DNA of 64,000 nt from positions 2,232,001 through 2,296,000 of the forward strand of contig NZ_CP007212.1 of assembly GCF_001411805.1 (NCBI RefSeq), written 5' to 3'. Source of the DNA: Burkholderia plantarii. Lineage in GTDB: Bacteria > Pseudomonadota > Gammaproteobacteria > Burkholderiales > Burkholderiaceae. A program made the translations under genes and the position numbers. Positions 27,901 to 36,447 of this stretch are shown here, piece after piece. The first letter of the stretch is position 1. Every line of letters begins with the position of its first letter. The notes below the pieces were generated by a model. That model saw only the letters and a program-made list of their open reading frames with translations. It made no database searches and had not been told where the DNA came from.

Positions 27901-29375
27901 GGCGTCTGCGAAATCATCTCGTGCAGATCGCCGAAGATGCACCCGAACTCGGCCGGAACGAACGTATCGCCGCCGAGGTTATTGGAAAACACCACCGGCG
28001 CGGCGCGTGGCATGCCCTGCCGGCGCGCCTCGCGCAGCACGTCGAGCGCCGGATACGCGGCATGCGCGATCGCATCATGCATACGGCGCTGGAAACCGCG
28101 CACGGCGTCGACAAAGCAGACGGCCGGCTCGACCCGGCACTCGACCAGCAACAGCGTCGTGAAATCGGCGACCATCGCGGCGAGATCGGCTTCGTCGCCA
28201 TGCCGGTCGAACAGCGGGACGTTCAACAGAAACGTGTCCTGCGCGCTCCAGCGCGCGAGCACGAACGAAAACGCGCACCCGAACACCGAGGAAAGCGTCA
28301 CGCCATGCCGCGCTGCCGCTTGCCGCAGCCGTTCGAGTTCGGGATGACTGAGCGTGAACGCGCGGCGCACGAAGCGCGGCGCGCGGATGGTCTCGGGCGC
28401 GCAGGCGAGCGGCAACATCGGGGCACCGGGCAGCTGTGGCAGCCGTTCGCGCCAGTACGCGTGCGCTTCGTCGCGAGCCACCCGGGACAGGCGTTGGCGT
28501 CGCGCAAGATAGGCCGGAAACGAGGTTGACGGCTCGGCCGGCAATGACGCCGGATCGGCATAGGCGAGCCCGATCTCCTTCATCACGAGCCGAACGCTGT
28601 CGACGTCGGCCGCCAGCAAGTCGAGGCTCAGCCACACCCGATCGCTGCCGTCAGGCATTGCCGCCAGCCCGACGAGGAACACCTGACCTCGCTCGACCGC
28701 AAGACGTTCGTGCGACCGTTGCGCAAGCAACTCGGCCCACGCCGCCTCGGCCGCCTCGGGCGTGTCGCCGCGCCAGTCGCGATGATCGAATACCGGCACG
28801 TCTGGCTCGTCGACGATCTGCTGCCGTCCCGCCTCGAAGCGTGCGCGCAACATCGGATGACGTCGGCGCACCAGCCGGCATGCCGCTTCGAGTCGCTCGG
28901 CGTCGATCGCCCGGCAGCGGAATTCGATGAAGATGTGGCAAGCGACGTTGCCAAGCACCTGCTCGTCGCCGCGACCAAGCCAATAGGCCTGCTGCACGGC
29001 GGACAGATCGAACGGCGCATGGATGTCCACGGCGGGATCGGTGTCGAGTCCCGGATCGAGTCCCGCAGCGTCCCGGCCATCGCACGCCTCCACCGCGCCG
29101 CGCCGCGCGGGCGACTCGGCGACCAGCGCACGCCAGGCCGCCAGGCTGGGATGGCGCGCCAGGTCGGCAAACGTCAGCGCATGCCCCGCGCGGTTGACGC
29201 TCGCCAGCAGCGACATCAGCCGGATCGAATCGAGCCCGCATCCGAGCAGGTTTTCGTCGTCGTCGAGCGCCGTGATGTCGTCGACCGACTCGCCCAGCAA
29301 CTCGGCCAGCCGCTCGACGAACCATCGGCGGGACAGGTTTCCCGAGAGCCGTGAATCGATAGCGGATGCGCGCAT
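24987..29375 (-). CDS. pchE: Pyochelin synthetase PchE (NRPS: ArCP-Cy-A/E-PCP)
   Basis: A 1462-residue synthetase that holds salicylate on an aryl carrier (GLDSI, serine near residue 50) and condenses and cyclises it with the first cysteine. The cyclisation domain has DLLAADVDS near 251. The adenylation core YTSGSTGVPKG is near 711, and its code residues D, L, F, N, L and S fit cysteine by eye. The inserted methyltransferase-like region has a degenerate cofactor motif, VLDVRGGQM, near 1151; in PchE this domain is known as an epimerase. Carrier GGDSLL is near 1401. I start at 29375, which has GAGGGG 6 bases upstream, rather than at the ATG at 29390. The end overlaps pchF by ATGA. Confidence 0.94.
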   Translation of the reverse strand: MRASAIDSRLSGNLSRRWFVERLAELLGESVDDITALDDDENLLGCGLDSIRLMSLLASVNRAGHALTFADLARHPSLAAWRALVAESPARRGAVEACDGRDAAGLDPGLDTDPAVDIHAPFDLSAVQQAYWLGRGDEQVLGNVACHIFIEFRCRAIDAERLEAACRLVRRRHPMLRARFEAGRQQIVDEPDVPVFDHRDWRGDTPEAAEAAWAELLAQRSHERLAVERGQVFLVGLAAMPDGSDRVWLSLDLLAADVDSVRLVMKEIGLAYADPASLPAEPSTSFPAYLARRQRLSRVARDEAHAYWRERLPQLPGAPMLPLACAPETIRAPRFVRRAFTLSHPELERLRQAAARHGVTLSSVFGCAFSFVLARWSAQDTFLLNVPLFDRHGDEADLAAMVADFTTLLLVECRVEPAVCFVDAVRGFQRRMHDAIAHAAYPALDVLREARRQGMPRAAPVVFSNNLGGDTFVPAEFGCIFGDLHEMISQTPQVWLDHQLYRVTDGVLLAWDSVDGLFAPGVIDAMFDAYLELVQGLCDRDWQSPAALPLPLDQQRRRDAANSAAFSPAPRTLHHDVFRQAHRRPDAIALRHGEHVVTRGELAARALAIAGGLKAAGIGLGDAVEVSLPRGPEQIAAVLGVLALGACYVPLDVGQPVARKALIERAAGVRAVIGATAAIDGLRCLDVARLSEVDPLPAPLAVSPRHTAYVIYTSGSTGVPKGVEMSHGAAMNTIDAVARCVGLTADDRLLAVSALDFDLSVFDLFGVLGAGGSLVIPEQDEGRDARRWIELLARHEVTVWNSAPALLEMALAAHRAGDGFRGLRAVLLSGDWIATDLPARLRAHAGDHCVVHALGGATEAGIWSNLQAVGATQPDHWRSIPYGAPLPGQAYRVVDGHGNDLPDHVAGELLIGGGSLARGYRNDSELTARRFESTPHGRWYHTGDRGRYWSDGTLELLGRADLQVKIRGHRIELGEIEVALAEHPDVESACAAVSPGEIARVIASLVPATAQPQAGGEQPAEVALARLPDTAGAEAAVTGFVLTQLLAQPESVVPAALRARWSAWLADARAAVPTALDDALSRLGWSRESLADLVPALLDVIGDAAGAQRLLLDARLAPQAMALQLPGGRLAITQIGRALARQIGAGKPSSVAVLDVRGGQMLSPGLAMLDDPGVRTTLFDSSAGLLREAAARFTRSTPALQALEGGLLPLRYLGQFDCVVSFAAAHTRESLDDLFWQSAMLLAEGGFLLLADLMRDSPLRQVSAGLFSDAAPRFALWDEISAAARRHGFVLAPDSWHDPAFFLIVARAGGTKLTESRLAEWLRDRLPEAMRPEPIWCRRCWPLNPNGKIDRRAIADAMQRADGESRSSSAAFVPANEREVSLLACWEQALGHPGNASEASFFSLGGDSLLATRFIARLHERLGVRIGMAEFYRRPTLSGMAVRLAASANAGPDGAGLEEGVL

Positions 29376-29516
29376 CGGAACCCCTCGCATGAGATCGGCA
29401 TGAATGTTCCCGCCTGGAAAATTGCGGTAACGACAGATGAAAATCTATCGCATCCGCCGTCATGCGCCGCGTCGATTGCTTTCGGCTGCCGGTGTGTTGC
29501 TTTCGATTCCAGGGCG

Positions 29517-30440
29517 TCACCCGCCAGGCTCGTCACGCGCGCTCGACGACGCGCGGATCTCCCTCGGCGAAACGCCGTAGCGCTTGCGAAACGCCACCGA
29601 AAAATGCGCCGGGCTGTAGCCCACCCGGTACGCGACGGTCGATACGTTGGAATCCTCGTCGCAGAGCATGCCGTGCGCCTTCTTCAATCTGCATTCCTGA
29701 AGGTAGGCATGAACGCTGGTGCCGAACACCTTGCGAAACCCGGCCGTCAGCTTGCGCGGATTCAGGCCCACCCGCGTCGCCAGCGCGTCGAGCGTCGGCG
29801 GGCGCTCCAGATCGTGCGTGAGGATCTCGCTTGCCGCGTGAATCCGTTCGACGTCCGACGACGTGACCCGCACGCCGGCCGGCAACGACTCGCGCCGCGT
29901 CGCCATCAGCTGCACGCCGAGCGCCATCAGCTCGAGCGCCTTGCCCTTCAGGTAGTAGGCGCGCACGGCGCCCTCGAATTGACAGGTCGCGATCTGCGCG
30001 GCCAGCGCCTGCAAGGCCTTCGATGCCGGGCAGCTCATCATGCGCGGCCCGCCCGCCGCCGGACGCGGATGCGCCGGCAGCAGGCCGACATCCTGCCCGA
30101 GCGTCTCGATGCCGAACTGCACGATCGTGTAGCGCAGCGGTGCGTCGCGGCAATGGAGCTGCTCGGTGGTGCGCCCGGCGTCGTTGACGATGAGGTACAG
30201 ACTCGGCCCGCTCAGGCAGTGTTCGGGCTGGCCCGGCACGCGGCAACACAGGCGTCCGCTTTGCACGAGCACCAGCTTGAGCCCCTGCTCGAGCGGCCCT
30301 TCGTGCCAGCCGGGACTCGCGGTATCGACGGTACCGCTGAGCAGCGTCATGCCGGCGTCGACATGCATGAGGTCGGGACGGCTGCCGGGCAACGGCGCCG
30401 GATCGATTCGGGACGGGACGAACGGGATCGAGGTCATCAA
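29517..30440 (-). CDS. pchR: AraC-family regulator PchR
   Basis: The 307-residue protein has a C-terminal AraC/XylS pair of helix-turn-helix motifs: PTLDALATRVGLNPRKLTAGF and VAYRVGYSPAHFSVAFRKRYG. The N-terminal part is a PchR-like ligand domain. In P. aeruginosa PchR binds ferripyochelin and activates the biosynthetic and uptake genes, and represses when it is absent. It lies between pchE and pchD and is read in the same direction as pchE, as in that species. The Fur-box-like site at 30627 is 187 bases from its start and could serve pchR, pchD or both. Confidence 0.9.
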   Translation of the reverse strand: MMTSIPFVPSRIDPAPLPGSRPDLMHVDAGMTLLSGTVDTASPGWHEGPLEQGLKLVLVQSGRLCCRVPGQPEHCLSGPSLYLIVNDAGRTTEQLHCRDAPLRYTIVQFGIETLGQDVGLLPAHPRPAAGGPRMMSCPASKALQALAAQIATCQFEGAVRAYYLKGKALELMALGVQLMATRRESLPAGVRVTSSDVERIHAASEILTHDLERPPTLDALATRVGLNPRKLTAGFRKVFGTSVHAYLQECRLKKAHGMLCDEDSNVSTVAYRVGYSPAHFSVAFRKRYGVSPREIRASSSARDEPGG

Positions 30441-30626
30441 GATGGTGTCATCGGTGCGCCACGCGCCGCCGCGCGACGGCGCCGGAAGTCAAACCGCGGA
30501 GGAAGTGCCGCCGGCCCGCCCCCCGATTCACATCGAACGACGAATCGAAGCCGCGCCAGGTATCGGATCAAATGAAAAAGCCGGGGAATCAAAAGAAGGG
30601 CCGTTGAAAGCGTAACGTCCACAAAC

Positions 30627-30645
30627 AATAATGACTCTCATTATT
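30627..30645. promoter_or_regulatory. Fur-box-like site between pchR and pchD
   Basis: AATAATGACTCTCATTATT matches 14 of 19 positions of the Fur consensus by eye and is nearly palindromic. It lies 34 bases before the pchD start, so iron should repress at least the rightward pchDCBA operon. Confidence 0.7.
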
Positions 30646-30678
30646 ATTTGAAAATAACGTCGAACCTTGGCCGAACTC

Positions 30679-32337
30679 ATGCTTCCTTCCCGCTGCGACA
30701 CCGTTGCATCCTCCGCCTCTCTGCCCGACTGTCCGAACTGGCCGGCCGCCTTCATCCGGCGCTATCGCAAAGCCGGCTACTGGCAGGACACCACCTTTTT
30801 CGAGGCACTGCGCGAGCAGGCCCGGCGCACGCCCGAAGCCATCGCGATCGTCGACGGCGAGGCGCGCCGCCATCGTTTTCGCGAGCTGCTCGAACGCGTC
30901 CGGCGTCTCGCCGGCGGCCTGCACGGGCTCGGCCTGCGGCGCGGCGACATCGTCGTCGTCCATCTGCCGAACGGCCTGCGCTTCATCGAGACCTGCTTCG
31001 CGCTGTTCCAGCTCGGCGTGGTGCCGGTGCTGGCGCTGCCCGCGCACCGGCAACATGAAATCGAAGCACTTTGCCGCTTCAGCGGCGCACGCGCGTACCT
31101 GTGCGCGGACCAAGACACCTTCGACTGCCGCCCGCTGGCCGAGGCGCTGCGCGCGAGGTGCCCGGCGCTGGAACACGTGGTGACGGGCGGCGCGGCGGCC
31201 GGCTTCGTCGCGTTCGACGCGTTGTACGACGGCCCCGCGCGCGATGCCTGCGACGCGCGCGCCGGCGACGTCGCCTGCTTCCAGCTCTCGGGCGGCACGA
31301 CCGGCACGCCCAAGCTGATCCCGCGCCGCCACGACGAATACCTGTACAACGTGCGCGCCTGCGTGGCGGCGAGCGCCGTCGACTCCGACACGGTCTATCT
31401 GGCGGCTTTGCCGATGGCGCACAACTTCACGCTCTGCTGCCCGGGCGTGATCGGCACGCTGCTGCACGGCGGATGCGTGGTGGCAGCCGGGCGCGCCGAT
31501 CCCGACAGCTGCTTCGCGCTGATCGCGCGCGAGCGCGTCACGCATACGGCGCTGGTGCCGCCGCTGGCGCTGGTCTGGCTCGACGCGCAGGACCGCCTTC
31601 ACGCCGACCTGTCGAGCCTGCGCCTGCTCCAGGTGGGCGGCGCGCGCCTGATGCGCCATGCGGCCGAACGTGTCGCGCCCACGCTCGGCTGCCGGCTGCA
31701 GCAGGTGTTCGGCATGGCCGAAGGGCTCGTCTGCTGCACGCGGCTCGACGATCCGCCCGAGCGCATCCACGACACGCAGGGACGCCCCGTATCGGAGGCC
31801 GATGAAATCCGCGTCGTCGATGCGCACGGCAAACCGGTCGCGCCCGGCCAGATCGGCGAGCTGCAGGTGCGCGGCCCGTACACGATCCGCGGCTACTACC
31901 CGCGCGCCGAACACGATGCAACAGCGTTCACGGCGGACGGCTTCTATCGCAGCGGCGACCTCGTATCGCAGACGGCCGACGGCTACCTGGTCGTCGAGGG
32001 CCGGGACAAGGATCAGATCAACCGGGGCGGCGAAAAAGTCTCGTCCGAGGAACTGGAAAACCTGCTGCTCACGCATCCTCAGGTCCACGACGCGGCCGTG
32101 GTCGCGCTGCCCGATGCACTGCTCGGCGAGCAGACCTGCGCGTTCGTCGTGGCGCGCCCGCCCGCGCCCACCTCGATGCAGCTCAAGCAGCATCTGCGCG
32201 CCTGCGGCCTCGCCGCGTTCAAGGTTCCCGACCGGATCGAATTCGTCACGCGCTTCCCGGAAACCGGCATCGGCAAGACCAGCAAGAAATCGCTGCGCGA
32301 GGCGTTGCGGCGCGAACTCGACGAGGCCGTCCGATGA
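30679..32337 (+). CDS. pchD: Salicyl-AMP ligase PchD
   Basis: A stand-alone adenylation enzyme of 552 residues that activates salicylate with ATP and loads the PchE aryl carrier. The nucleotide motif LSGGTTGTPKLIPRRHDEY, the FGMAEGLVCCTR core and the C-terminal GGEKVSSEELENLL and GKTSKKSL (the catalytic lysine region) fit aryl-acid ligases such as PchD, DhbE and YbtE. I use the ATG at 30679; a TTG in frame at 30667 has no better ribosome site. It is the first gene of pchDCBA and overlaps pchC by ATGA. A Fur-box-like site lies just upstream. Confidence 0.92.
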   Translation: MLPSRCDTVASSASLPDCPNWPAAFIRRYRKAGYWQDTTFFEALREQARRTPEAIAIVDGEARRHRFRELLERVRRLAGGLHGLGLRRGDIVVVHLPNGLRFIETCFALFQLGVVPVLALPAHRQHEIEALCRFSGARAYLCADQDTFDCRPLAEALRARCPALEHVVTGGAAAGFVAFDALYDGPARDACDARAGDVACFQLSGGTTGTPKLIPRRHDEYLYNVRACVAASAVDSDTVYLAALPMAHNFTLCCPGVIGTLLHGGCVVAAGRADPDSCFALIARERVTHTALVPPLALVWLDAQDRLHADLSSLRLLQVGGARLMRHAAERVAPTLGCRLQQVFGMAEGLVCCTRLDDPPERIHDTQGRPVSEADEIRVVDAHGKPVAPGQIGELQVRGPYTIRGYYPRAEHDATAFTADGFYRSGDLVSQTADGYLVVEGRDKDQINRGGEKVSSEELENLLLTHPQVHDAAVVALPDALLGEQTCAFVVARPPAPTSMQLKQHLRACGLAAFKVPDRIEFVTRFPETGIGKTSKKSLREALRRELDEAVR

Positions 32338-33104
32338 GCACGGCGCCGCACGCACGCTGGATCCGCGAACTGCAGCTGTCGCCCGGCCCGCGTGCGCGGA
32401 TCGTCGGCCTGCCGCACGCGGGCGGCAGCGCGGGATTCTTCCGCAACTGGCGCGGCCATCTGCGCTGGGACCTCGACCTGCTCGCCGTGCAGTACCCGGG
32501 GCGCGAGGATCGCTTCGCCGAACCGGGCGTCGCGACGATCGAGGCGCTCGCCGATCCCGTGGCCGAGGCCCTGCGCCATTACACGGACCGGCCGCTCGTG
32601 CTGTTCGGGCACAGCCTCGGCGCCGTGCTCGCCTATGAAGTCGCCGTGCGGCTCGAACGCGCCGGCCACCCGCCGCTGCGCGTGTTCGTCTCCGGCCACC
32701 CGGCGCCGCACCGGCAGCGCCGCACCGACCTGCACCGGCAGTCCGACCAGGCGCTGCTGGCCGAAATCACGCGGCTCTCGCCGGACAGCCGGGCGCTGTT
32801 CGAGGACGCCGAACTGCGTGCGGTGTACCTGCCGATGATCCGCCGCGACTACCAGGCGATCGAAACCTACCGATGCCCGCGGCCCACCACGCTGAACACG
32901 CCGCTCGACATCGTGCTGCCGCTCGACGACACCGAGGTCGATCGCCACGAAGCGCTCGCCTGGCAGCAGGTCACGCGCGGCGCATCGCGGTGGGCCGCGT
33001 TCGAGGGCGGCCACTTCTATCTGAAGCAGCAGTATCCGGCCCTGATCGCCTGGCTGAGCCGGCAGATCGATCTCACCCTTTCCGCTCCCAAGGAGTTGCC
33101 ATGA
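32334..33104 (+). CDS. pchC: Type II thioesterase PchC
   Basis: The product has 256 residues, typical of editing thioesterases. It has IVGLPHAGGSAGFFRNW, the nucleophile elbow FGHSLGAVLAYE with serine, and a C-terminal GGHFYL with the catalytic histidine. Such enzymes remove wrong or stalled acyl groups from the carrier domains of the synthetase. The start overlaps pchD and the end overlaps pchB, both by ATGA. Confidence 0.92.
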   Translation: MSTAPHARWIRELQLSPGPRARIVGLPHAGGSAGFFRNWRGHLRWDLDLLAVQYPGREDRFAEPGVATIEALADPVAEALRHYTDRPLVLFGHSLGAVLAYEVAVRLERAGHPPLRVFVSGHPAPHRQRRTDLHRQSDQALLAEITRLSPDSRALFEDAELRAVYLPMIRRDYQAIETYRCPRPTTLNTPLDIVLPLDDTEVDRHEALAWQQVTRGASRWAAFEGGHFYLKQQYPALIAWLSRQIDLTLSAPKELP

Positions 33105-33406
33105 AACAGCCGGACGATTGCGCGAATCTCGACGAGATTCGCGTGGCGATCGACCGCCTCGATGCCGACATCATCGCGGCGCTCGGCCAGCGCATGCGCT
33201 ACGTGCTGGCGGCCTCGCGCTTCAAGCCGAGCCAGGACAGCATCGCGGCGCCCGAACGCGTCGCGGCGATGCTGCCGGCGCGGCGCGTCTGGGCGGAGCA
33301 TGTCGGGCTCGACGGCGGCTTCGTCGAAACACTGTTTACGCAGATCATTCATTGGTACATCGAACAGCAGACGCACTTCTGGCGGCGGCAGCGAGGGCTC
33401 GAATGA
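33101..33406 (+). CDS. pchB: Isochorismate pyruvate-lyase PchB
   Basis: The 101-residue protein matches in length the P. aeruginosa PchB and has the chorismate mutase-type helical fold: LDEIRVAIDRLDADIIAALGQRMRYVLAASRFK, where the R, K and Q residues line the active site. It splits isochorismate to salicylate and pyruvate. AAGGAG precedes the ATG at 33101. The gene overlaps both pchC and pchA by ATGA. Confidence 0.93.
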   Translation: MKQPDDCANLDEIRVAIDRLDADIIAALGQRMRYVLAASRFKPSQDSIAAPERVAAMLPARRVWAEHVGLDGGFVETLFTQIIHWYIEQQTHFWRRQRGLE

Positions 33407-34872
33407 GCACGTCCGCCACCACGCCGAGCGAGACACTGGCCAAGGCGCTCGGCGCCCCGCTCGCCGACGCCTTCACCGACGTGCTGGCCGGCGCGTTCAC
33501 GCGCGCCGCGCGTCAGGCCGCGGCGAGCGGCGCGCCGGTGCTCGCCTCGATGTCGTTCCCGCTGAAGCCGCTGGATCTGCCCGCGCTGATCGGACGCTGG
33601 GACGACGGCGTCACGCCGTGGGCCTTCCACGAGACGGTCACGCCGTCGTTCGCGCTGTTTGGCTGGGATTGCGCGCTGGAACTGTCGGGCCACGGCGACG
33701 CGCGCTTCGCGCAGATCGACACGCGCTGGCGGGAACTGGTCCGCACCGGCATCGTTTGCGGCGATCAGCCGCCGCGCCTCGTCGGCGGCTTTCGCTTCGA
33801 TCCGGCGGCCGCACGGCAGGCGCATTGGCAAGCGTTTGCCGACGCGAGCATGATGCTGCCGCGGCTGTCGGTCGTGCGCGAGCGCGGCGACCACTGGCTG
33901 GTCTGCCAGCATGTGGCCGCGCCGGACGACGACGGCGCGGCGGTCGCGCGCCGGTACGAGGCGTGGATCGGCCGGCTCGATAGCGCGATGCCGGTATCGG
34001 CGCCGGCTTACGGCCGCGGCGCATCGGGCGCGCTCGACACGGCGACGCTCGACGCCGGCGTCTGGAAGCGCAAAGTGCGGGACGCGACCGACGCCATCCG
34101 CCACGGCGCGTTCAGCAAGGTGGTGCTCGCACGCGACGTGCCGCGGCGCTATCCGGCGCCGGTCGCGATCGCGCCGCTGCTGGCGCGGTTGCGCCGGCGC
34201 GACGCGAACGCGCAGCTGTTCGCCGCGCGGCGCGGCGACGGCTGCTTCGTCGGCGCGACGCCGGAGCGGCTCGTGCGCGTACACGAGCGCCTGGTCCATA
34301 CGCAGGCGCTGGCGGGCACGACGCGCCGCGACGCCGACCCGGACCGTGATCGCACGCTCGGTGCCGAACTGATGGCCGACCGCAAGGAGCGGCTCGAACA
34401 TGCGATCGTCGTCGAGGCGATCGTCGCCGCGCTCGCGCCGCACACGCACGACCTGCAGCTGCCGGACCGGCCGGTGCTGCAACTGCTGCCGCGCCTGCAG
34501 CACCTGAGCACGCCGATCCGCGCGACGCTCGACGCCGGCGCGACGCCGCTCGCGCTGGTGGCCGCGCTGCATCCGACGCCGGCCGTGGCCGGCCACCCGC
34601 GCGCCGCCGCGCTCGCCTGGCTGCGCATGGTCGAGGGCTTCGACCGCGGCTGGTACGCGGGCCCGTTCGGCTGGATCGACGCGCACGGCAACGGCGACTT
34701 CTGCGTCGCCTTGCGCTGCGCGCTGATCGTGGCGAACACCTGCCGGCTGTTCGCGGGATGCGGGATCGTCGCCGAGTCGGACCCGGAACGCGAATACCAG
34801 GAAACCGCGCTGAAGCTGTCCGGCATGCAGGCGGCGATCGAGTCGCCCGAGGACTCGCCGACGCCGGGCTGA
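33403..34872 (+). CDS. pchA: Isochorismate synthase PchA
   Basis: The 489-residue protein converts chorismate to isochorismate, the first step to salicylate. The C-terminal chorismate-binding domain has FSKVVLARDV, GATPERLV, LAGTTRR, ELMADRKERLEHAIVV, HLSTPI, LHPTPAVAGHPR and the final GCGIVAESDPEREYQET, all typical of MenF/EntC/PchA. It is the last gene of pchDCBA. A hairpin 170 bases downstream may end the transcript. Confidence 0.93.
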   Translation: MSTSATTPSETLAKALGAPLADAFTDVLAGAFTRAARQAAASGAPVLASMSFPLKPLDLPALIGRWDDGVTPWAFHETVTPSFALFGWDCALELSGHGDARFAQIDTRWRELVRTGIVCGDQPPRLVGGFRFDPAAARQAHWQAFADASMMLPRLSVVRERGDHWLVCQHVAAPDDDGAAVARRYEAWIGRLDSAMPVSAPAYGRGASGALDTATLDAGVWKRKVRDATDAIRHGAFSKVVLARDVPRRYPAPVAIAPLLARLRRRDANAQLFAARRGDGCFVGATPERLVRVHERLVHTQALAGTTRRDADPDRDRTLGAELMADRKERLEHAIVVEAIVAALAPHTHDLQLPDRPVLQLLPRLQHLSTPIRATLDAGATPLALVAALHPTPAVAGHPRAAALAWLRMVEGFDRGWYAGPFGWIDAHGNGDFCVALRCALIVANTCRLFAGCGIVAESDPEREYQETALKLSGMQAAIESPEDSPTPG

Positions 34873-35043
34873 CGACGGCCACGGCCCCGCTTGGCGGCGA
34901 CGCCAGGCGGGGATGGGTGGCCATTGATGGCCATTGGTGGCAAGGCCAGGCGACGGAGCAGGCGCGGAACCGCAATGCGAAAGCCTCGGTGACCCCCATC
35001 GCGTTCACCAGCCACGTCGCCCCGCCATCGCGCGGCGGATGGA

Positions 35044-35077
35044 AAGCGGCCCGCATCCAGCCGGACGCGGGCCGCTT
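35044..35077. terminator. Hairpin between pchA and the cytochrome gene
   Basis: A perfect 11-bp stem, AAGCGGCCCGC and GCGGGCCGCTT, with a 12-base loop. It lies between converging genes, 170 bases after pchA and about 60 bases after the cytochrome gene, and could end both. Confidence 0.5.
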
Positions 35078-35135
35078 CACGACACCGACACCGGCTCGGC
35101 ACCGACATCAGGCATCCAGCATCAGGCGACCGCCC

Positions 35136-36434
35136 TCAGCCCCCCACCTTCGCGCGCACGGCGGCGACCTGCGTGGCCGTGACCGCCGGGCCGTGATTGC
35201 CCCAGCCAGACCGCACGAACGTCGCCAGCTGCGCGACGTCCTCGTCGTCGTAGCGCCAGCCGAACGGCGGCATCGCGAGCGGCGACGGCGCCGCCCGCGT
35301 CGAGGGCAGGCGCGAGCCCGCGAGGATCACGCCGATCAGCGAATCCGGGTTGGCCTGCGCCACCACCGGATTGTCGACCAGCGACGGGAACACGCCCGAG
35401 GCACCGCGCCCGTTCATGCGGTGGCAGGCCGAGCAGCTGTCGAGATACACCTGCGCGCCGCGGCTCGTGGCCTTGCCGGCGAGGATGTCGTGCAGCGTAC
35501 CGTCGTCGGCATGGAAGCTCGGGGCCTGCGGCGGCGCGCCAAGGCTCTTCACGTACACGGCCATCGCCTTCAGGTCGGCATCGCCGAGGTACTGCGTGCT
35601 GTTCTCGACCACCTCGCCCATCGGCCCGGACACGGCCGAATGCGGATTGCGCCCGGTCTTCAGCGACGCGACCACGTCGTCCACCGACCACGCCTCGAGG
35701 CCGCCACCCGCCGACGAGCGCAGGTTGATCGGCGCGGTATGGTCGAGCGACGAACCGGACAGGTACAGCTCGCTCTTGCCGCTCACGTCGAGCTCCTGGA
35801 ACGCCGCGCCGCGTGGCGTATGGCAGGTGCCGCAATGCGCGAGGCCCTGCACCAGATAGGCGCCGCGATTCCACTCGACGCTTCGGGCCGGATCGGCCGC
35901 GAAGCGCGTGTCGTCATGGAAGGCGCGGCTCCAGTAGGCGAGCGGCCAGCGCATGCTGAGCGGCCACACGATGCCGGAGGCGCGGTTCGCCTGCGGCGAG
36001 GCCGGTACCTGCGTGGTCAGGTACGCGTACAGATCCTGCAGGTCCGCGTCCGACACCTTCGCATACGAGGTGAACGGCATGGCCGGATAGAGCCGCTTAC
36101 CGCCCTTGCCCACGCCCTCGCGCATCGCGAGCACGAATTCGTCGAACGTGTAGCCGCCGATGCCGTGTTCGCGGTCGGCGGTGATGTTCGTCGAATAGAT
36201 CGTGCCCACCGGCGTCGCGAACGGCAGGCCGCCCGCGAACGGCGTGCCGCCCTTGGTCGTATGGCACGCGATGCAGTCGCCGGCGCGCGCCAGATACGCG
36301 CCATGCACGGCGTCGCCCTTGCGGTTCGCCACCGAGGCATCGAGCTTGACATCCGGCGTCACGGACGCGAACGCCCACAACGCCCCCACGGCCACCACCC
36401 CGGCGGCCACGATTCCAGTTACCAGTTTTCGCAT
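35136..36434 (-). CDS. Gluconate 2-dehydrogenase-type cytochrome c subunit
   Basis: The product has 432 residues. An N-terminal signal or anchor helix (VTGIVAAGVVAVGALWAF) is followed by three cytochrome c domains, each with a CxxCH heme site: CIACH, CGTCH and CSACH. That is the pattern of the membrane cytochrome subunit of gluconate 2-dehydrogenase and related alcohol and sugar dehydrogenases. It passes electrons to ubiquinone in the inner membrane. It is the last gene of the operon, 13 bases after the large subunit gene. Confidence 0.9.
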   Translation of the reverse strand: MRKLVTGIVAAGVVAVGALWAFASVTPDVKLDASVANRKGDAVHGAYLARAGDCIACHTTKGGTPFAGGLPFATPVGTIYSTNITADREHGIGGYTFDEFVLAMREGVGKGGKRLYPAMPFTSYAKVSDADLQDLYAYLTTQVPASPQANRASGIVWPLSMRWPLAYWSRAFHDDTRFAADPARSVEWNRGAYLVQGLAHCGTCHTPRGAAFQELDVSGKSELYLSGSSLDHTAPINLRSSAGGGLEAWSVDDVVASLKTGRNPHSAVSGPMGEVVENSTQYLGDADLKAMAVYVKSLGAPPQAPSFHADDGTLHDILAGKATSRGAQVYLDSCSACHRMNGRGASGVFPSLVDNPVVAQANPDSLIGVILAGSRLPSTRAAPSPLAMPPFGWRYDDEDVAQLATFVRSGWGNHGPAVTATQVAAVRAKVGG

Positions 36435-36447
36435 GATCGTCGCCGCC

